A stretch of 64,000 bases of DNA, taken from Parvimonas parva (GTDB lineage Bacteria; Bacillota; Clostridia; Tissierellales; Peptoniphilaceae). The translations under genes were made by a program, and so were the position numbers. Positions 1-8,056 of the stretch are shown here, in pieces (position 1 is the stretch's first letter; every line of letters starts with the position of its first letter). Under the pieces are notes generated by a model, which saw only the letters and a program-made list of their open reading frames with translations, did no database searches and was not told the DNA's origin. The stretch lies in assembly GCF_016552165.1 (NCBI RefSeq), contig NZ_JACVDA010000010.1, forward strand, positions 1 through 64,000, in the 5' to 3' direction.

Positions 1-79
1 CATAAAAATCACGTTCGACTTGCATGTGTTAAGCACGCCGCCAGCGTTCGTCCTGAGCCAGGATCAAACTCTCTATTAA
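1..79 (-). rRNA. 16S ribosomal RNA, 5' end (partial)
   Basis: The reverse complement contains the universal 16S 5' sequence AGAGTTTGATCCTGGCTCAG at 72-53, followed by the conserved GACGAACGCTGGCGGC block. By comparison with the E. coli 5' end, the mature RNA should begin near position 79. The rest of the gene lies beyond the left edge of the window. The two consensus promoters upstream (about 190-325) indicate that this is the head of an rrn operon. Confidence 0.97.
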
Positions 80-190
80 AAGTTCGTCTGCTCTCGCTGA
101 CTTTTTGTTACACCAAATTATTGTTTTTCTTTGTACTCTCAAAGTTTCTATCACTATATGAAATTTTTAATGTTTCACAACAACCATTAC

Positions 191-219
191 ATTATACAAC
201 ATTTCTTTTTGGTTGTCAA
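191..219 (-). promoter_or_regulatory. rrn promoter P2 (proximal)
   Basis: On the minus strand TTGACA (219-214) and TATAAT (196-191) are both perfect consensus and are separated by 17 bp. An A/T-tract lies upstream as a possible UP element. Initiation near 184 would give a leader of about 105 nt before the 16S 5' end. The 15-mer AAAAAGTGTTGACAA at its -35 is repeated at P1. Confidence 0.9.
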
Positions 220-263
220 CACTTTTTCGAAAGTTTTTTTAAAAAATTTTTTAATCAAATTTC

Positions 264-293
264 CAAAAAAAGTGACCCAGCTCTCACTGGGTC
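264..293 (-). terminator. Intrinsic terminator between murI and the rrn operon
   Basis: GACCCAG (293-287) pairs with CTGGGTC (280-274) around a 6-nt loop and is followed on the minus strand by AC and a run of seven T. It lies downstream of murI and probably ends the ispE-murI transcript. It sits between rrn P1 and P2 and its upstream arm overlaps the P1 start. Confidence 0.8.
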
Positions 294-296
294 TTT

Positions 297-325
297 ATTA
301 TATCAATTATTTAATTTATTGTCAA
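297..325 (-). promoter_or_regulatory. rrn promoter P1 (distal)
   Basis: TTGACA (325-320) and TATAAT (302-297) are perfect consensus with a 17-bp spacer. The expected start (about 292-288) falls inside the upstream arm of the terminator-like hairpin at 274-293. A transcript begun here may therefore be unable to form the complete hairpin, whereas read-through from murI would form it. Confidence 0.88.
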
Positions 326-420
326 CACTTTTTAAAAATTTTTTCTAATTTTTTTGGCTTTGTTAATTTTTTTATGAAATATGATTTTAATTAAAATAAT
401 GATAAATTTAATTTAAAAGA

Positions 421-1239
421 TTATTCATCTATATGCTTTGTTTTCAAATTTATTTTCTTTATATTAGGTTTGTCAATTTTTATAAAGTCAGTCAAATTTT
501 TTTCAAATCTTTTCTCATCATCAGTTATATAGAATGTGTTTTTATTATCTCCCAATTCATCATTTAGCAAATCATTCTCTTCTAAATATTTTTTCATTTC
601 AATAGCAGTTTCTTTTGCAGGATTAACAAGTTGTATTGTTTCTCCTACAACTTTTTGGATTGTCCTTTCTAATATAGGATAATGAGTACAACCCATAACG
701 ATAGTATCTACTTCTTTTTCGATTAATTCATTCAAATAGTATTTTGCCGTTTCAACTGCTATACTACTTTCAGACAATCCCTCTTCAGCTATCGGTACAA
801 ATAATGGACAAGCCTTCGAATAAACTGTATTATTTTCATCTTCTAGCTTTATACATTTTTCATAAGAACCACTTGAAACCGTTGCATTTGTTCCAATAAC
901 TCCAATTTTTTTATTTTTAGTAATGAAACTTGCCATTTTACTACCAGGAACAATAACACCAAGTATATTCATATCAAACTTTTCTTTTAATAATTCAAGC
1001 GCAACTGCAGAAACGGTATTACAAGCAATAATTAACGCTTTTATATCTTTTTTATCTAAAAATTCAATACATTCAGTTGAAAATCGCTTTATAGTTTCTT
1101 CACTTCTATTCCCATAAGGCACCCTAGCCGTATCTCCAAAATATAATATCTTTTCATTAGGTAAAATTTTCATCAGTTCCTTAACAACGGTAAGTCCACC
1201 AATACCTGAATCAAAAACGCCTATCGCTCTATTATCCAT
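421..1239 (-). CDS. murI: Glutamate racemase MurI
   Basis: This cytoplasmic enzyme interconverts L- and D-glutamate and supplies D-Glu for peptidoglycan stem peptides. The 272-aa length is normal for the family. The N-terminal VFDSGIGGLTV motif is at residues 8-18. The first catalytic cysteine is in ACNTVSA (Cys73) and the second in GCTHYPIL (Cys184, with His186). The start is 1 nt after the ispE stop, and a GGAGAG ribosome binding site lies inside the end of ispE, so the two are probably translationally coupled. A terminator near 264-293 follows. Confidence 0.96.
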   Translation of the reverse strand: MDNRAIGVFDSGIGGLTVVKELMKILPNEKILYFGDTARVPYGNRSEETIKRFSTECIEFLDKKDIKALIIACNTVSAVALELLKEKFDMNILGVIVPGSKMASFITKNKKIGVIGTNATVSSGSYEKCIKLEDENNTVYSKACPLFVPIAEEGLSESSIAVETAKYYLNELIEKEVDTIVMGCTHYPILERTIQKVVGETIQLVNPAKETAIEMKKYLEENDLLNDELGDNKNTFYITDDEKRFEKNLTDFIKIDKPNIKKINLKTKHIDE

Positions 1240-1240
1240 A

Positions 1241-2080
1241 TTATCTCTCCATCGTCTTTACTTTAAAAGTGTTCTTATAAATCTTCTTAAAATAATTATA
1301 TGCAAACTCTATATCTTTATCATTTTTAAAAATACCAAATACAGTAGGCCCCGATCCACTCATAAGCGACTTAACACAACCAAAATCATACATTTTATCC
1401 TTTATAGTTTGAATTTCAGGACAGTATGAAATAGAAACTTCTTCCATTGTATTATATAGGGACTCAAAAAACTTATCATAATCTTTCATTTTGTACATTT
1501 CAATAAGTTTATCAGCATTTTTACTATTGCCGGTCGGAACAATATTTGAATAAACATAAGGAGTTGAAATTTCAACTTCATTATTTACAATAAGTACATT
1601 TGTAGTTGGCAGACTCTCAAGAATTTCAAGTTCATCACCAATTCCTCTTGTTCTCGCAGTTTTTCCAACAAGCAAATAAGGAATATCTGCACCAACACTT
1701 CTTCCAATTTTTTTTCTGTCTTCCAAAGTCATATTAAGGTTCAAAAGCTCATCTACCATTTCTATAACAACGGCTGCGTTTGTACTTCCTCCAGCAATTC
1801 CGGCAGATACAGGTATGTTTTTTTCAATATGTATAGAAAATTTTTCATCAAATTTATATTTTTCCCTAATTACGTTGTAAACTTTATAGACTAAATTTTT
1901 TTCATCTAGCGGAATATTTTTAGAATTAGAAGTAATTTTAAATTCATCAGCTATTTCAACAGTAACTTCATCATACAAATCCACAATCTGCATAATTCCA
2001 TCTATATTGTGATAACCATCTTTCCTCTTTTCGATTACGTCTAAAGTCAAATTTATTTTTGCATAAGATTTCTTTTTCAT
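1241..2080 (-). CDS. ispE: 4-diphosphocytidyl-2-C-methyl-D-erythritol kinase IspE
   Basis: IspE is the ATP-dependent kinase of the non-mevalonate (MEP) isoprenoid pathway. The protein is 279 aa, as usual. It starts with the GHMP-kinase signature SYAKINLTLDV (residues 5-15), has the glycine-rich ATP loop PVSAGIAGGSTNAA near residue 90, and the C-terminal SGSGPTVFGIF motif. The ATG has an AAAGGTGA ribosome binding site. It heads an operon with murI, joining isoprenoid and wall-precursor supply. The region upstream shares a sequence element with the divergent small-RNA promoter (see 2111-2125). Confidence 0.96.
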   Translation of the reverse strand: MKKKSYAKINLTLDVIEKRKDGYHNIDGIMQIVDLYDEVTVEIADEFKITSNSKNIPLDEKNLVYKVYNVIREKYKFDEKFSIHIEKNIPVSAGIAGGSTNAAVVIEMVDELLNLNMTLEDRKKIGRSVGADIPYLLVGKTARTRGIGDELEILESLPTTNVLIVNNEVEISTPYVYSNIVPTGNSKNADKLIEMYKMKDYDKFFESLYNTMEEVSISYCPEIQTIKDKMYDFGCVKSLMSGSGPTVFGIFKNDKDIEFAYNYFKKIYKNTFKVKTMER

Positions 2081-2110
2081 AAAATCACCTTTATTAATTT
2101 ATTAAATATA

Positions 2111-2125
2111 ACTTATTTTAAAATA
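2111..2125. repeat. Copy 1 of a shared element upstream of ispE
   Basis: The 15-mer ACTTATTTTAAAATA occurs here and again at 2181-2195, 70 bp away. Here it abuts a possible ispE -10 (TATATT, minus strand 2110-2105). In the second copy it fills the spacer of the divergent small-RNA promoter. Shared placement next to both -10 elements suggests one regulator for both directions. This is inference from position only. Confidence 0.5.
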
Positions 2126-2177
2126 TTTTACCACAAATTTAAACAAAAAACAAAATTAAAAAATATTACATAAACTG

Positions 2178-2206
2178 TTGACTTATTTTAAAATAAGTGT
2201 TATACT
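2178..2206 (+). promoter_or_regulatory. Strong promoter with palindromic spacer, driving a small RNA
   Basis: TTGACT (2178-2183) and TATACT (2201-2206) are 17 bp apart. The perfect 18-bp palindrome ACTTATTTTAAAATAAGT (2181-2198) occupies the tail of the -35 and nearly the whole spacer. That is a classic position for a repressor dimer or a spacer-binding activator. The predicted start is about 2213, exactly where the first RNA hairpin begins. Confidence 0.8.
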
Positions 2207-2212
2207 TTTGTT

Positions 2213-2371
2213 AAGTAAAATATTAGCACTTAGCCTTAAAAGTGTTTTACTTTAAAGAATAACATAACCTATATAACTCATTATAATTTTGACGAGTTAC
2301 TCTCTCCAAATTTACGGTGTACCCCCAAATCACCGTAACACTTAAAAGAAAGCGTAAGGCTTTCTTTTTTT
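2213..2371 (+). ncRNA. Candidate structured small RNA, about 160 nt
   Basis: A consensus promoter, no convincing ORF and an intrinsic terminator define a free-standing transcript. It can fold into successive hairpins: AAGTAAAA/TTTTACTT (2213-2220 with 2245-2252) containing CACTT/AAGTG; TAACTC/GAGTTA (2274-2279 with 2294-2299); and TTACGGTG/CACCGTAA (2312-2319 with 2331-2338), whose 11-nt loop displays CCCCC. The terminator stem is AGAAAGC/GCTTTCT (2347-2353 with 2359-2365) with a T-run. C-rich loops are typical of sRNAs that pair with ribosome binding sites. I cannot place it in a known family; 6S RNA or an orphan riboswitch were considered. Confidence 0.6.
2347..2371 (+). terminator. Terminator of the small RNA
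   Basis: AGAAAGC (2347-2353) pairs with GCTTTCT (2359-2365) and runs into T's to 2371. It lies back to back with the minus-strand terminator of the activase gene. Confidence 0.8.
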
Positions 2372-2373
2372 GC

Positions 2374-2405
2374 GCAAAAAAATTCCATTAAAATCTAATG
2401 GAATT
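2374..2405 (-). terminator. Terminator after the activase gene
   Basis: AATTCCATTA (2381-2390) and TAATGGAATT (2396-2405) form a 10-bp stem. Seven T's follow on the minus strand. It is about 80 nt past the stop of the activase gene at 2485. Confidence 0.85.
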
Positions 2406-2484
2406 TTTGTTTTTTCTATTGTAGAACAACAAAGTTACTGCTATCTCCAACCTTATGTTAATCATCTTATAAGAGTTGGAAGTA

Positions 2485-3240
2485 TTATTTCCCCATAAGT
2501 GATGCACCTAATGCCCCTGCAAATCTTCCTAACTCGTGTGTTTCTACTTTTTTTCCTAATAATTTTTCTAAAAGTTCTACCATATAGGAATTATTTGAAA
2601 ATCCTCCGGTTAAGAAATACAAATCTGCCTCATTTCTAAATTTTCTTGTCTGTCCAACAACTTTATTTGCTATTGAATGAACAACTCCACTTGCTATATC
2701 TTCTTTAGGTCGTCCTTGTCCCATAAGGGAAATAACTTCAGACTCTGCAAATACAGTACAAGTCGAACTTATCGGAACAGGATTACCTATTCTTGACAAT
2801 TCAAACATTTCATTTAAAGTAACTCCAAGTCTATTGCTCATAACTTCCAAAAACTTACCGGTTCCAGCTGAACATTTATCGTTCATTATGAAATCACTAA
2901 CTAGACCGTTTGAAATATTTATAATCTTTGTGTCTTGCCCTCCAATGTCGATTACATCACAATCTCTTTTCAACAAAAACATCGCACCTTTTGCATGTGT
3001 TGTAATCTCTGTAACAACTCTATCAGCATAGGGAACGGATACTCTCCCATATCCTGTTGCAACGACATAGCAATTGTCAACATCAAAGCCTTTTTCTGTC
3101 AATTTTTTATAAATTTCTTCTGAAGTTTCTTTACTATTCCAACCTGACGGCATCAAAATTGTATGAACTATTTCTTGTTTGTCTTTATCAAAAACAACAA
3201 CTTTTGAGGCTGTTGACCCTATATCTATACCTATATTCAT
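2485..3240 (-). CDS. CoA-substrate-specific enzyme activase family protein (YjiL/HgdC-like ATPase)
   Basis: This 251-aa ASKHA-fold ATPase belongs to the BcrA/BadF/HgdC family. Its members are dimeric [4Fe-4S] proteins that use ATP hydrolysis to drive electrons into a partner enzyme. Visible motifs are MNIGIDIGSTASK (phosphate loop, residues 1-13), DIGGQDTK, NDKCSAGTGKF with one bridging-cluster cysteine, and SSTCTVFAESE with the other. Its ATG overlaps the stop of the upstream gene (TAATG). Size and pairing match E. coli YjiL and DCCP-reductase, so the partner is probably the double-cubane protein next door rather than a true dehydratase. Confidence 0.88.
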   Translation of the reverse strand: MNIGIDIGSTASKVVVFDKDKQEIVHTILMPSGWNSKETSEEIYKKLTEKGFDVDNCYVVATGYGRVSVPYADRVVTEITTHAKGAMFLLKRDCDVIDIGGQDTKIINISNGLVSDFIMNDKCSAGTGKFLEVMSNRLGVTLNEMFELSRIGNPVPISSTCTVFAESEVISLMGQGRPKEDIASGVVHSIANKVVGQTRKFRNEADLYFLTGGFSNNSYMVELLEKLLGKKVETHELGRFAGALGASLMGK

Positions 3241-4403
3241 TATATCATCTCCAAAAACGCTTCAATTCTGGTTGAAACTTGTCCCACATCAGTCATAGAA
3301 TAATCAGATTCTATATACATATATGGTTTACCTTTTTCTTCTGTAACAAATCTTTTTACCTTTGTTGATTCAACAGCAAAAGTATGACAAGCCTGAAGTA
3401 CAATTTCAATAACTGCATCAACTTGATATTCATCTATCAACATATCCAAATCTTTAAATCTCTTTTTGTTCGGAGACATAACAGAACAACTTAAATTAAG
3501 ATATTTTTTAGCTATCGCATCTATCGGATTATCCATAGTTTCATCAATAAGCTCAAGTTTTTCACGAACTCCAGAGCAATTTTCATAGACAACAATATCA
3601 GCGCCTGCATTTTCTATTGTAGTCAATATTTTTTCACGAACTCCACCAACAGGACAACCTGTTACTAAAATTCTAGGCCTACTACTCTTTTTACCCTTCA
3701 ATTCTTTTTCCCACATAGCATAGAGTTCTTCTGTCTTTTCAACAAGAGCCTTATTTTTTGTTTCTCTATCAAAATTAAAACCAAAAGCATCTTGAGTTCC
3801 ACTCATTGTAACTCCACTTAAAGGAGACGGGTTAAGTTTCCCAAGCTCAAAAAATCTTCTCAAGTTTCTTCTTTCCTGATTTCCGATTTTTATAGCCTCC
3901 CACAATTTTTCATCAGTAATTTCAACATTAAAAGTTTCTTCTAATCTTCTTTTTAATTTATAAAGCTCATTTGTCCAAAGTTTCAAAGATAATTCATCAG
4001 TATTGTTTTGTGGAAGTTGCATAACGTGAACATCTTTAAATTCGCCCATTAATTCATACATTTTTTTCTTTCCATCACAAGTAGTTTCTCCTATAACAAT
4101 ATCTGAAAAATAAAAATATGGGCAAGTATCACTTACAGCAAAACCATAGCTTGACTTTATAAGCGGACATAAGTTCTTTGGTAAATCTCTTTCTGCATAT
4201 TTTATAGAATCTTCTGTTGTGGCACATAAACTAACCGGAATAAGTCCTCCTGCATAGATTATTTCTTGAGGAGTATATGTACAAAAAATGCCTGCAACTT
4301 TTTTACCGGATTCTTTTAATTCTTTCATCTTTAAAAATCCATTTTTTTTGGTTTCATTGAAATCGTCAAAATTACTCGGAAGTTTAATATTTTCTTCTTT
4401 CAT
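3240..4403 (-). CDS. 2-hydroxyacyl-CoA dehydratase D-type / double-cubane cluster protein (YjiM-like)
   Basis: The 387-aa protein is of the HgdB/BcrC family. Cysteines are spread in the family pattern: GIFCTYTPQE, NLCPLIKSSYGF, TTCDGKKKMYE, VTGCPVGGVRE and QACHTF. True 2-hydroxyacyl-CoA dehydratases have two such subunits plus the activase; here there is a single subunit with one activase. Known examples of that arrangement (DCCP of Carboxydothermus, YjiM of E. coli) bind a double-cubane [8Fe-9S] cluster and reduce small molecules. Its physiological substrate is not known. The start has a GAAAGGAG site. Confidence 0.85.
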   Translation of the reverse strand: MKEENIKLPSNFDDFNETKKNGFLKMKELKESGKKVAGIFCTYTPQEIIYAGGLIPVSLCATTEDSIKYAERDLPKNLCPLIKSSYGFAVSDTCPYFYFSDIVIGETTCDGKKKMYELMGEFKDVHVMQLPQNNTDELSLKLWTNELYKLKRRLEETFNVEITDEKLWEAIKIGNQERRNLRRFFELGKLNPSPLSGVTMSGTQDAFGFNFDRETKNKALVEKTEELYAMWEKELKGKKSSRPRILVTGCPVGGVREKILTTIENAGADIVVYENCSGVREKLELIDETMDNPIDAIAKKYLNLSCSVMSPNKKRFKDLDMLIDEYQVDAVIEIVLQACHTFAVESTKVKRFVTEEKGKPYMYIESDYSMTDVGQVSTRIEAFLEMI

Positions 4404-4504
4404 TTCGTTTCTCCTTTCTCTATTTGAAATTTATCATAAACAAAAAAGACGATCCACTAACGAACCCATCCTTTTTGCTTATATCGGAATATTATATGAA
4501 AACG

Positions 4505-4819
4505 CTAAGTTGTAAAATTTAATACGTCTAATATATGCTTTCTATGTTCGATGAATTCATCACTATTTCTATTTCTTGGATATTCCATATCAATCTTTAT
4601 GTCTTCCTTAATAATACCAGGTCTTGGAGCCATAACGTGGTTCCTTTTTCCATTGTTCTTATAAATCTTTTGCATTCAAATCAACATCGGCAATAGTCAT
4701 AGTCGCTTTCTTTTCTTTTGTTTTCTTCGCTGTATTGATATCAGCTCTCTTTGAAGTTTGTCCACAAGCAGACAAAACTAATACGGACATCAATAAAAGT
4801 CCTATACTTCTTTTTTAAT
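4505..4819 (-). pseudogene. Decayed small lipoprotein gene
   Basis: A clear ribosome binding site (GGAGG, 4830-4826) and a lipoprotein signal ending VLVLSACGQ are present. There is no ATG: the expected start reads ATT, followed by a run of six A's in the wrong frame (seven would restore MKKRSIGLLLMS-type reading). After about 45 residues the frame ends at TAA. The next frame then continues (YKNNGKRNHVMAPRPG...) to a TAG at 4505. At least one frameshift and a lost start mark it as a pseudogene of a roughly 100-aa lipoprotein. A promoter is intact upstream, so decay may be recent, or the A-run may vary in length. Confidence 0.6.
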
Positions 4820-4840
4820 AAATAACCTCCAAATAATATC

Positions 4841-4902
4841 TGGTCAAAAACTTTGTTAATTTATGTATTAATCTTATTTAGTATTTCACATATTTTTGAC
4901 CA
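4841..4902 (-). repeat. 10-bp inverted repeat in the lipoprotein leader
   Basis: TGGTCAAAAA (plus strand 4841-4850) and TTTTTGACCA (4893-4902) are perfect complements 42 nt apart. The upstream arm coincides with the predicted transcript start (about 4901), so it is either a 5'-end RNA hairpin or a pair of operator half-sites. Confidence 0.5.
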
Positions 4903-4907
4903 ACTCA

Positions 4908-4935
4908 ATTATATCATATTAATAAATTAAGTCAA
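4908..4935 (-). promoter_or_regulatory. Promoter of the decayed lipoprotein gene
   Basis: TTGACT (4935-4930) and TATAAT (4913-4908) are 16 bp apart on the minus strand. The leader to the ribosome binding site is about 70 nt and contains the 4841-4902 inverted repeat. Confidence 0.75.
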
Positions 4936-5067
4936 TATTTCATTTATATTAATTATTTATGGAAAACAAGCTATTTATTAGCAAAGTTTATGAAATAGTT
5001 TTACCTTATAACAAAAAGTAGATTAATACATAAAAATTTGTATAATAAAAAAATATTATTAAATTGA

Positions 5068-5093
5068 AAAAGGCACTGCTTAAACAGCGCCTT
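5068..5093 (-). terminator. Terminator of the ddl-murF-peptidase operon
   Basis: AAAGGCGCTG and CAGTGCCTTT (minus strand, 5093 to 5068) form a stem with a TTTAAG loop and a G·T pair. T's follow on the minus strand. Confidence 0.88.
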
Positions 5094-5098
5094 TAATC

Positions 5099-8005
5099 TT
5101 ACTTTTTCAAAACTACGATATTTTTAAATTCTTTTGAATTTTCTTTTATTTTGTTTGTATTTCCAACTACAACAAATCCATCTTGACTTAATACTTCGTC
5201 AATTACTTTTCCAAGTTCTCTTAAATCTTCCAATTTTGTATTTAAAAGTTGTCCTAAATATAATTCCAATTCTTTTTCATCTGAACCGGTTATATACATA
5301 ACCATTGAAGTATATCCTTTGTGTTTTGGAGTAAGCAATGGATTGAAATCTTTTACCAATGAAATTTTGAAACTTTCCAATTCTTCTTCTGTTATTTCCA
5401 TTTCTGAAACATATTTTCCAACGGAATTAAATGTTTCTTTCGTAGATTTCAAGTTAGGGTCTCTGTAACTGAACATCAACATTTCACTATCACGAGTTAT
5501 GCTAAGTCCTGCTCCATAAGCTCCACCAATCGCTCTAATATTATTGTGCATATGAGTTGTGCTTAAAATTTTTGATAAAAGTGAAAAACTTCCGGAGTAT
5601 TCAATGCCTAACTTTTTCAAATCTCCTGCAAATGTAACGTAATTTACATCAGAAGAAGTTGCAATTGCCTCTTTTAAATTTTCTCTTTCAAATGTGAAAT
5701 CATAAGAAATATCCTCAAATCTTGGGAATTCTTTTACACATTCAACAAATGCTTTTTTGATTTCTTCAAAGTTTTCTTCCGTTGTAGTTATATTTACAAT
5801 AGTTTCGTTTTGTTTAAACATTCTATTGTAAACAAATTCCATTTTTTCTAGAACATTATCAATTCTGTCATCAAAATTTTCAGCCAAATCTTGAATAAAT
5901 TTCAAATAATCAAGCCCTTTAAATCTTTCATCATAACAAGCCTTATTTGAAAAATATGATTTTGCTCTATTTATTCCATACATATGACCTGCACCAAGAA
6001 CATCTTGCTCCAATTCTCCCTTGATAGACAAAACTTCTTCTTTGATTCTGCTCTTATCTGTAAAAATTGTTTCTTTTAATAAAACTTTTAAAAGTTCAAC
6101 CGTTTCTTTTAGTTTTTCGCCTAAGAATTTTACACTGACCACAAATTTAGGAACAAATTTTTCCCTGTTTTTCGCATTAGTCAAAGTTGTAATAGCCGTT
6201 GAAACTCCACCACAACGTAAGAATGTTTCAACTGAAAAATCTTTGTAAGTCATTGATTTTTTATCCAAAGATTTAAGTAAATTTTCAACAAGTGAAAGAT
6301 ATACAATTTCATCTTTTGAAATATGTTTTAAGTCGAAACAAATATCGACATAATTAATTCCTGAAGTGAAAATATTATGTTTTAAAACTGTTATATCTTC
6401 AATTTTTTCAACTTCGTTTGGAATTTTTAATGTTTCCTTATCAATATCTTCTATTTTTAGTTTTGGAATAGTCGCCTTTTGCTCTTCAGTACTTTCCGTT
6501 TGTTGATATTCAATTAAATTCTTTGTATTTTCAATTATTTTTTCGATTTGAATTTGACTTAAAGAGTCTTTATATCTCTTTAACCATTCTTTTTGGGCTA
6601 AATCTTTTTTGTCATTAAGTCCGGCACTTGGAGAAAGAACGATGAATGCTTTATGATTGTTATTCAAAATCTTTTCTTCGATAACTCTTTCCAACAATCT
6701 GTTATTCAAAATATCTTCTCTAATTTCTGATAATGCCTCATCAAAAGTAAGTGAATCCATAGGACTGCCACCATATAACCAAGTATCAAAAATACTAAAG
6801 AAATATTCAACTCCGGCAGTTGTAGAATTCAAAAGTTCTCTTATAGAAAACTCTGTTCTATTTAAAACAGCAATTAACTTTTCTTTTCCAATTCCATTTT
6901 TAACAACTTCTCTTAATACATTTTCAACAATTTCTTTAAATTTATCTAAATATTCTCTTTCAGAATTTATAACATAAACTCCAAAGCTGGAAAATTTTGT
7001 AGATTCCATTGAAATTGAAGATACATCTTCACAAATATTTGCTTTAAGTAATGCCTCTTTAAGATATGCACCTTGCATATCAACTAAAATTTCAGATAAT
7101 AACTTTTCGATTATTCCGTCTTTTAGTCCGTTGCTTTCGCCGAAACAAGAAGAATAAGCTAAAAATGTTTTATTTTTAGTATCTTCATCTTTTGAAACGG
7201 AATATTCATCAAAAACATTTTTTGTATTTTCAAAAGGCTTTTGATTTCCCTCAAAATTATCTATTTTCTCTTTTTCAAAGTTTGAAAGATATTCTCTGTC
7301 TAAAAACTCAAGTCTTTCCTCCATATCACAATCGCCATATAAATAAATATATGAATTTGAAGGGTGATAATATTTTGAATGGAAATCACAAAAATTTTCA
7401 TAAGTCAAATTTGGAATTTCATAAGGTTCTCCACCTGATTCCATAGCATAAACAGTATCAGGACAAAGTGCATTGTTTACTCTGTAATAAAGAGTTGTTT
7501 CAGGGACAGAATATGCACCTTTCATTTCATTATAAACTACACCTTTTATATTAAGTTCATCTTCAGCATTTTCAAGCTCATAATGCCAACCCTCTTGCAT
7601 AAATATTCTTCTATCCTTTTTCATTACAGGATAAAAAACAGCGTCCATATAAACGTCCATTAAATTTTTAAAATCTTTTTCGTTTCTACTTGAAACGGGA
7701 TAAATCGTCTTATCCGGAAAAGTTAGAGCATTTAAAAATGTAGCCATACTAATCTTTACCATATCCATAAAAGGCTCTTTAGTTTGAAATTTTCTTGAGC
7801 CAGATAAAACACTATGCTCAATTATATGGCAAATTCCTGTATTATCTTTAGGAAGAGTTTTAAAACCGATCCCAAAAGTTTTATTATCATCATCGTTTTT
7901 CATCAAAAAAACTTTTGCTCCGGTTTTCTCGTGTTCAAGTAAAACACAATCAGAATTCACATCTTTAATATGTTTTTCTTGTATTAATTTATATCCTTTA
8001 TACAT
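5099..8005 (-). CDS. M16C-family insulinase-like zinc metallopeptidase (presequence protease type)
   Basis: The 968-aa length matches single-chain M16C peptidases (PreP/Cym1/falcilysin type). They form a closed chamber from two homologous halves and degrade unfolded peptides. The inverted zinc motif HxxEH is at residues 60-64 (HIIEH), in the usual N-terminal position. A signal peptide is absent, so it is probably cytoplasmic and recycles peptides. It is the last gene of a run with ddl, murF and an M20 peptidase, 51 nt after the preceding stop. The role in an amino-acid-fermenting anaerobe is inferred. Confidence 0.9.
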   Translation of the reverse strand: MYKGYKLIQEKHIKDVNSDCVLLEHEKTGAKVFLMKNDDDNKTFGIGFKTLPKDNTGICHIIEHSVLSGSRKFQTKEPFMDMVKISMATFLNALTFPDKTIYPVSSRNEKDFKNLMDVYMDAVFYPVMKKDRRIFMQEGWHYELENAEDELNIKGVVYNEMKGAYSVPETTLYYRVNNALCPDTVYAMESGGEPYEIPNLTYENFCDFHSKYYHPSNSYIYLYGDCDMEERLEFLDREYLSNFEKEKIDNFEGNQKPFENTKNVFDEYSVSKDEDTKNKTFLAYSSCFGESNGLKDGIIEKLLSEILVDMQGAYLKEALLKANICEDVSSISMESTKFSSFGVYVINSEREYLDKFKEIVENVLREVVKNGIGKEKLIAVLNRTEFSIRELLNSTTAGVEYFFSIFDTWLYGGSPMDSLTFDEALSEIREDILNNRLLERVIEEKILNNNHKAFIVLSPSAGLNDKKDLAQKEWLKRYKDSLSQIQIEKIIENTKNLIEYQQTESTEEQKATIPKLKIEDIDKETLKIPNEVEKIEDITVLKHNIFTSGINYVDICFDLKHISKDEIVYLSLVENLLKSLDKKSMTYKDFSVETFLRCGGVSTAITTLTNAKNREKFVPKFVVSVKFLGEKLKETVELLKVLLKETIFTDKSRIKEEVLSIKGELEQDVLGAGHMYGINRAKSYFSNKACYDERFKGLDYLKFIQDLAENFDDRIDNVLEKMEFVYNRMFKQNETIVNITTTEENFEEIKKAFVECVKEFPRFEDISYDFTFERENLKEAIATSSDVNYVTFAGDLKKLGIEYSGSFSLLSKILSTTHMHNNIRAIGGAYGAGLSITRDSEMLMFSYRDPNLKSTKETFNSVGKYVSEMEITEEELESFKISLVKDFNPLLTPKHKGYTSMVMYITGSDEKELELYLGQLLNTKLEDLRELGKVIDEVLSQDGFVVVGNTNKIKENSKEFKNIVVLKK

Positions 8006-8056
8006 ATCGTCTCCTATTTTTTGTACTTATATTTTTACAATTAAAAAGTAAAATTA

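Noticed and set aside
121-394. Two plus-strand ORFs of 75-87 codons.
   Set aside because: They run antisense through the rrn promoter region and encode low-complexity Phe/Asn-rich sequence with no ribosome binding site.
2213-2371. Assignment of this RNA, or that at 62712-62927, as 6S RNA, tmRNA or SRP RNA.
   Set aside because: The expected long closing stem with central bubble, tRNA-like end with CCA, or GGAAG/GCAG loop was not found by eye. A covariance-model search would decide.
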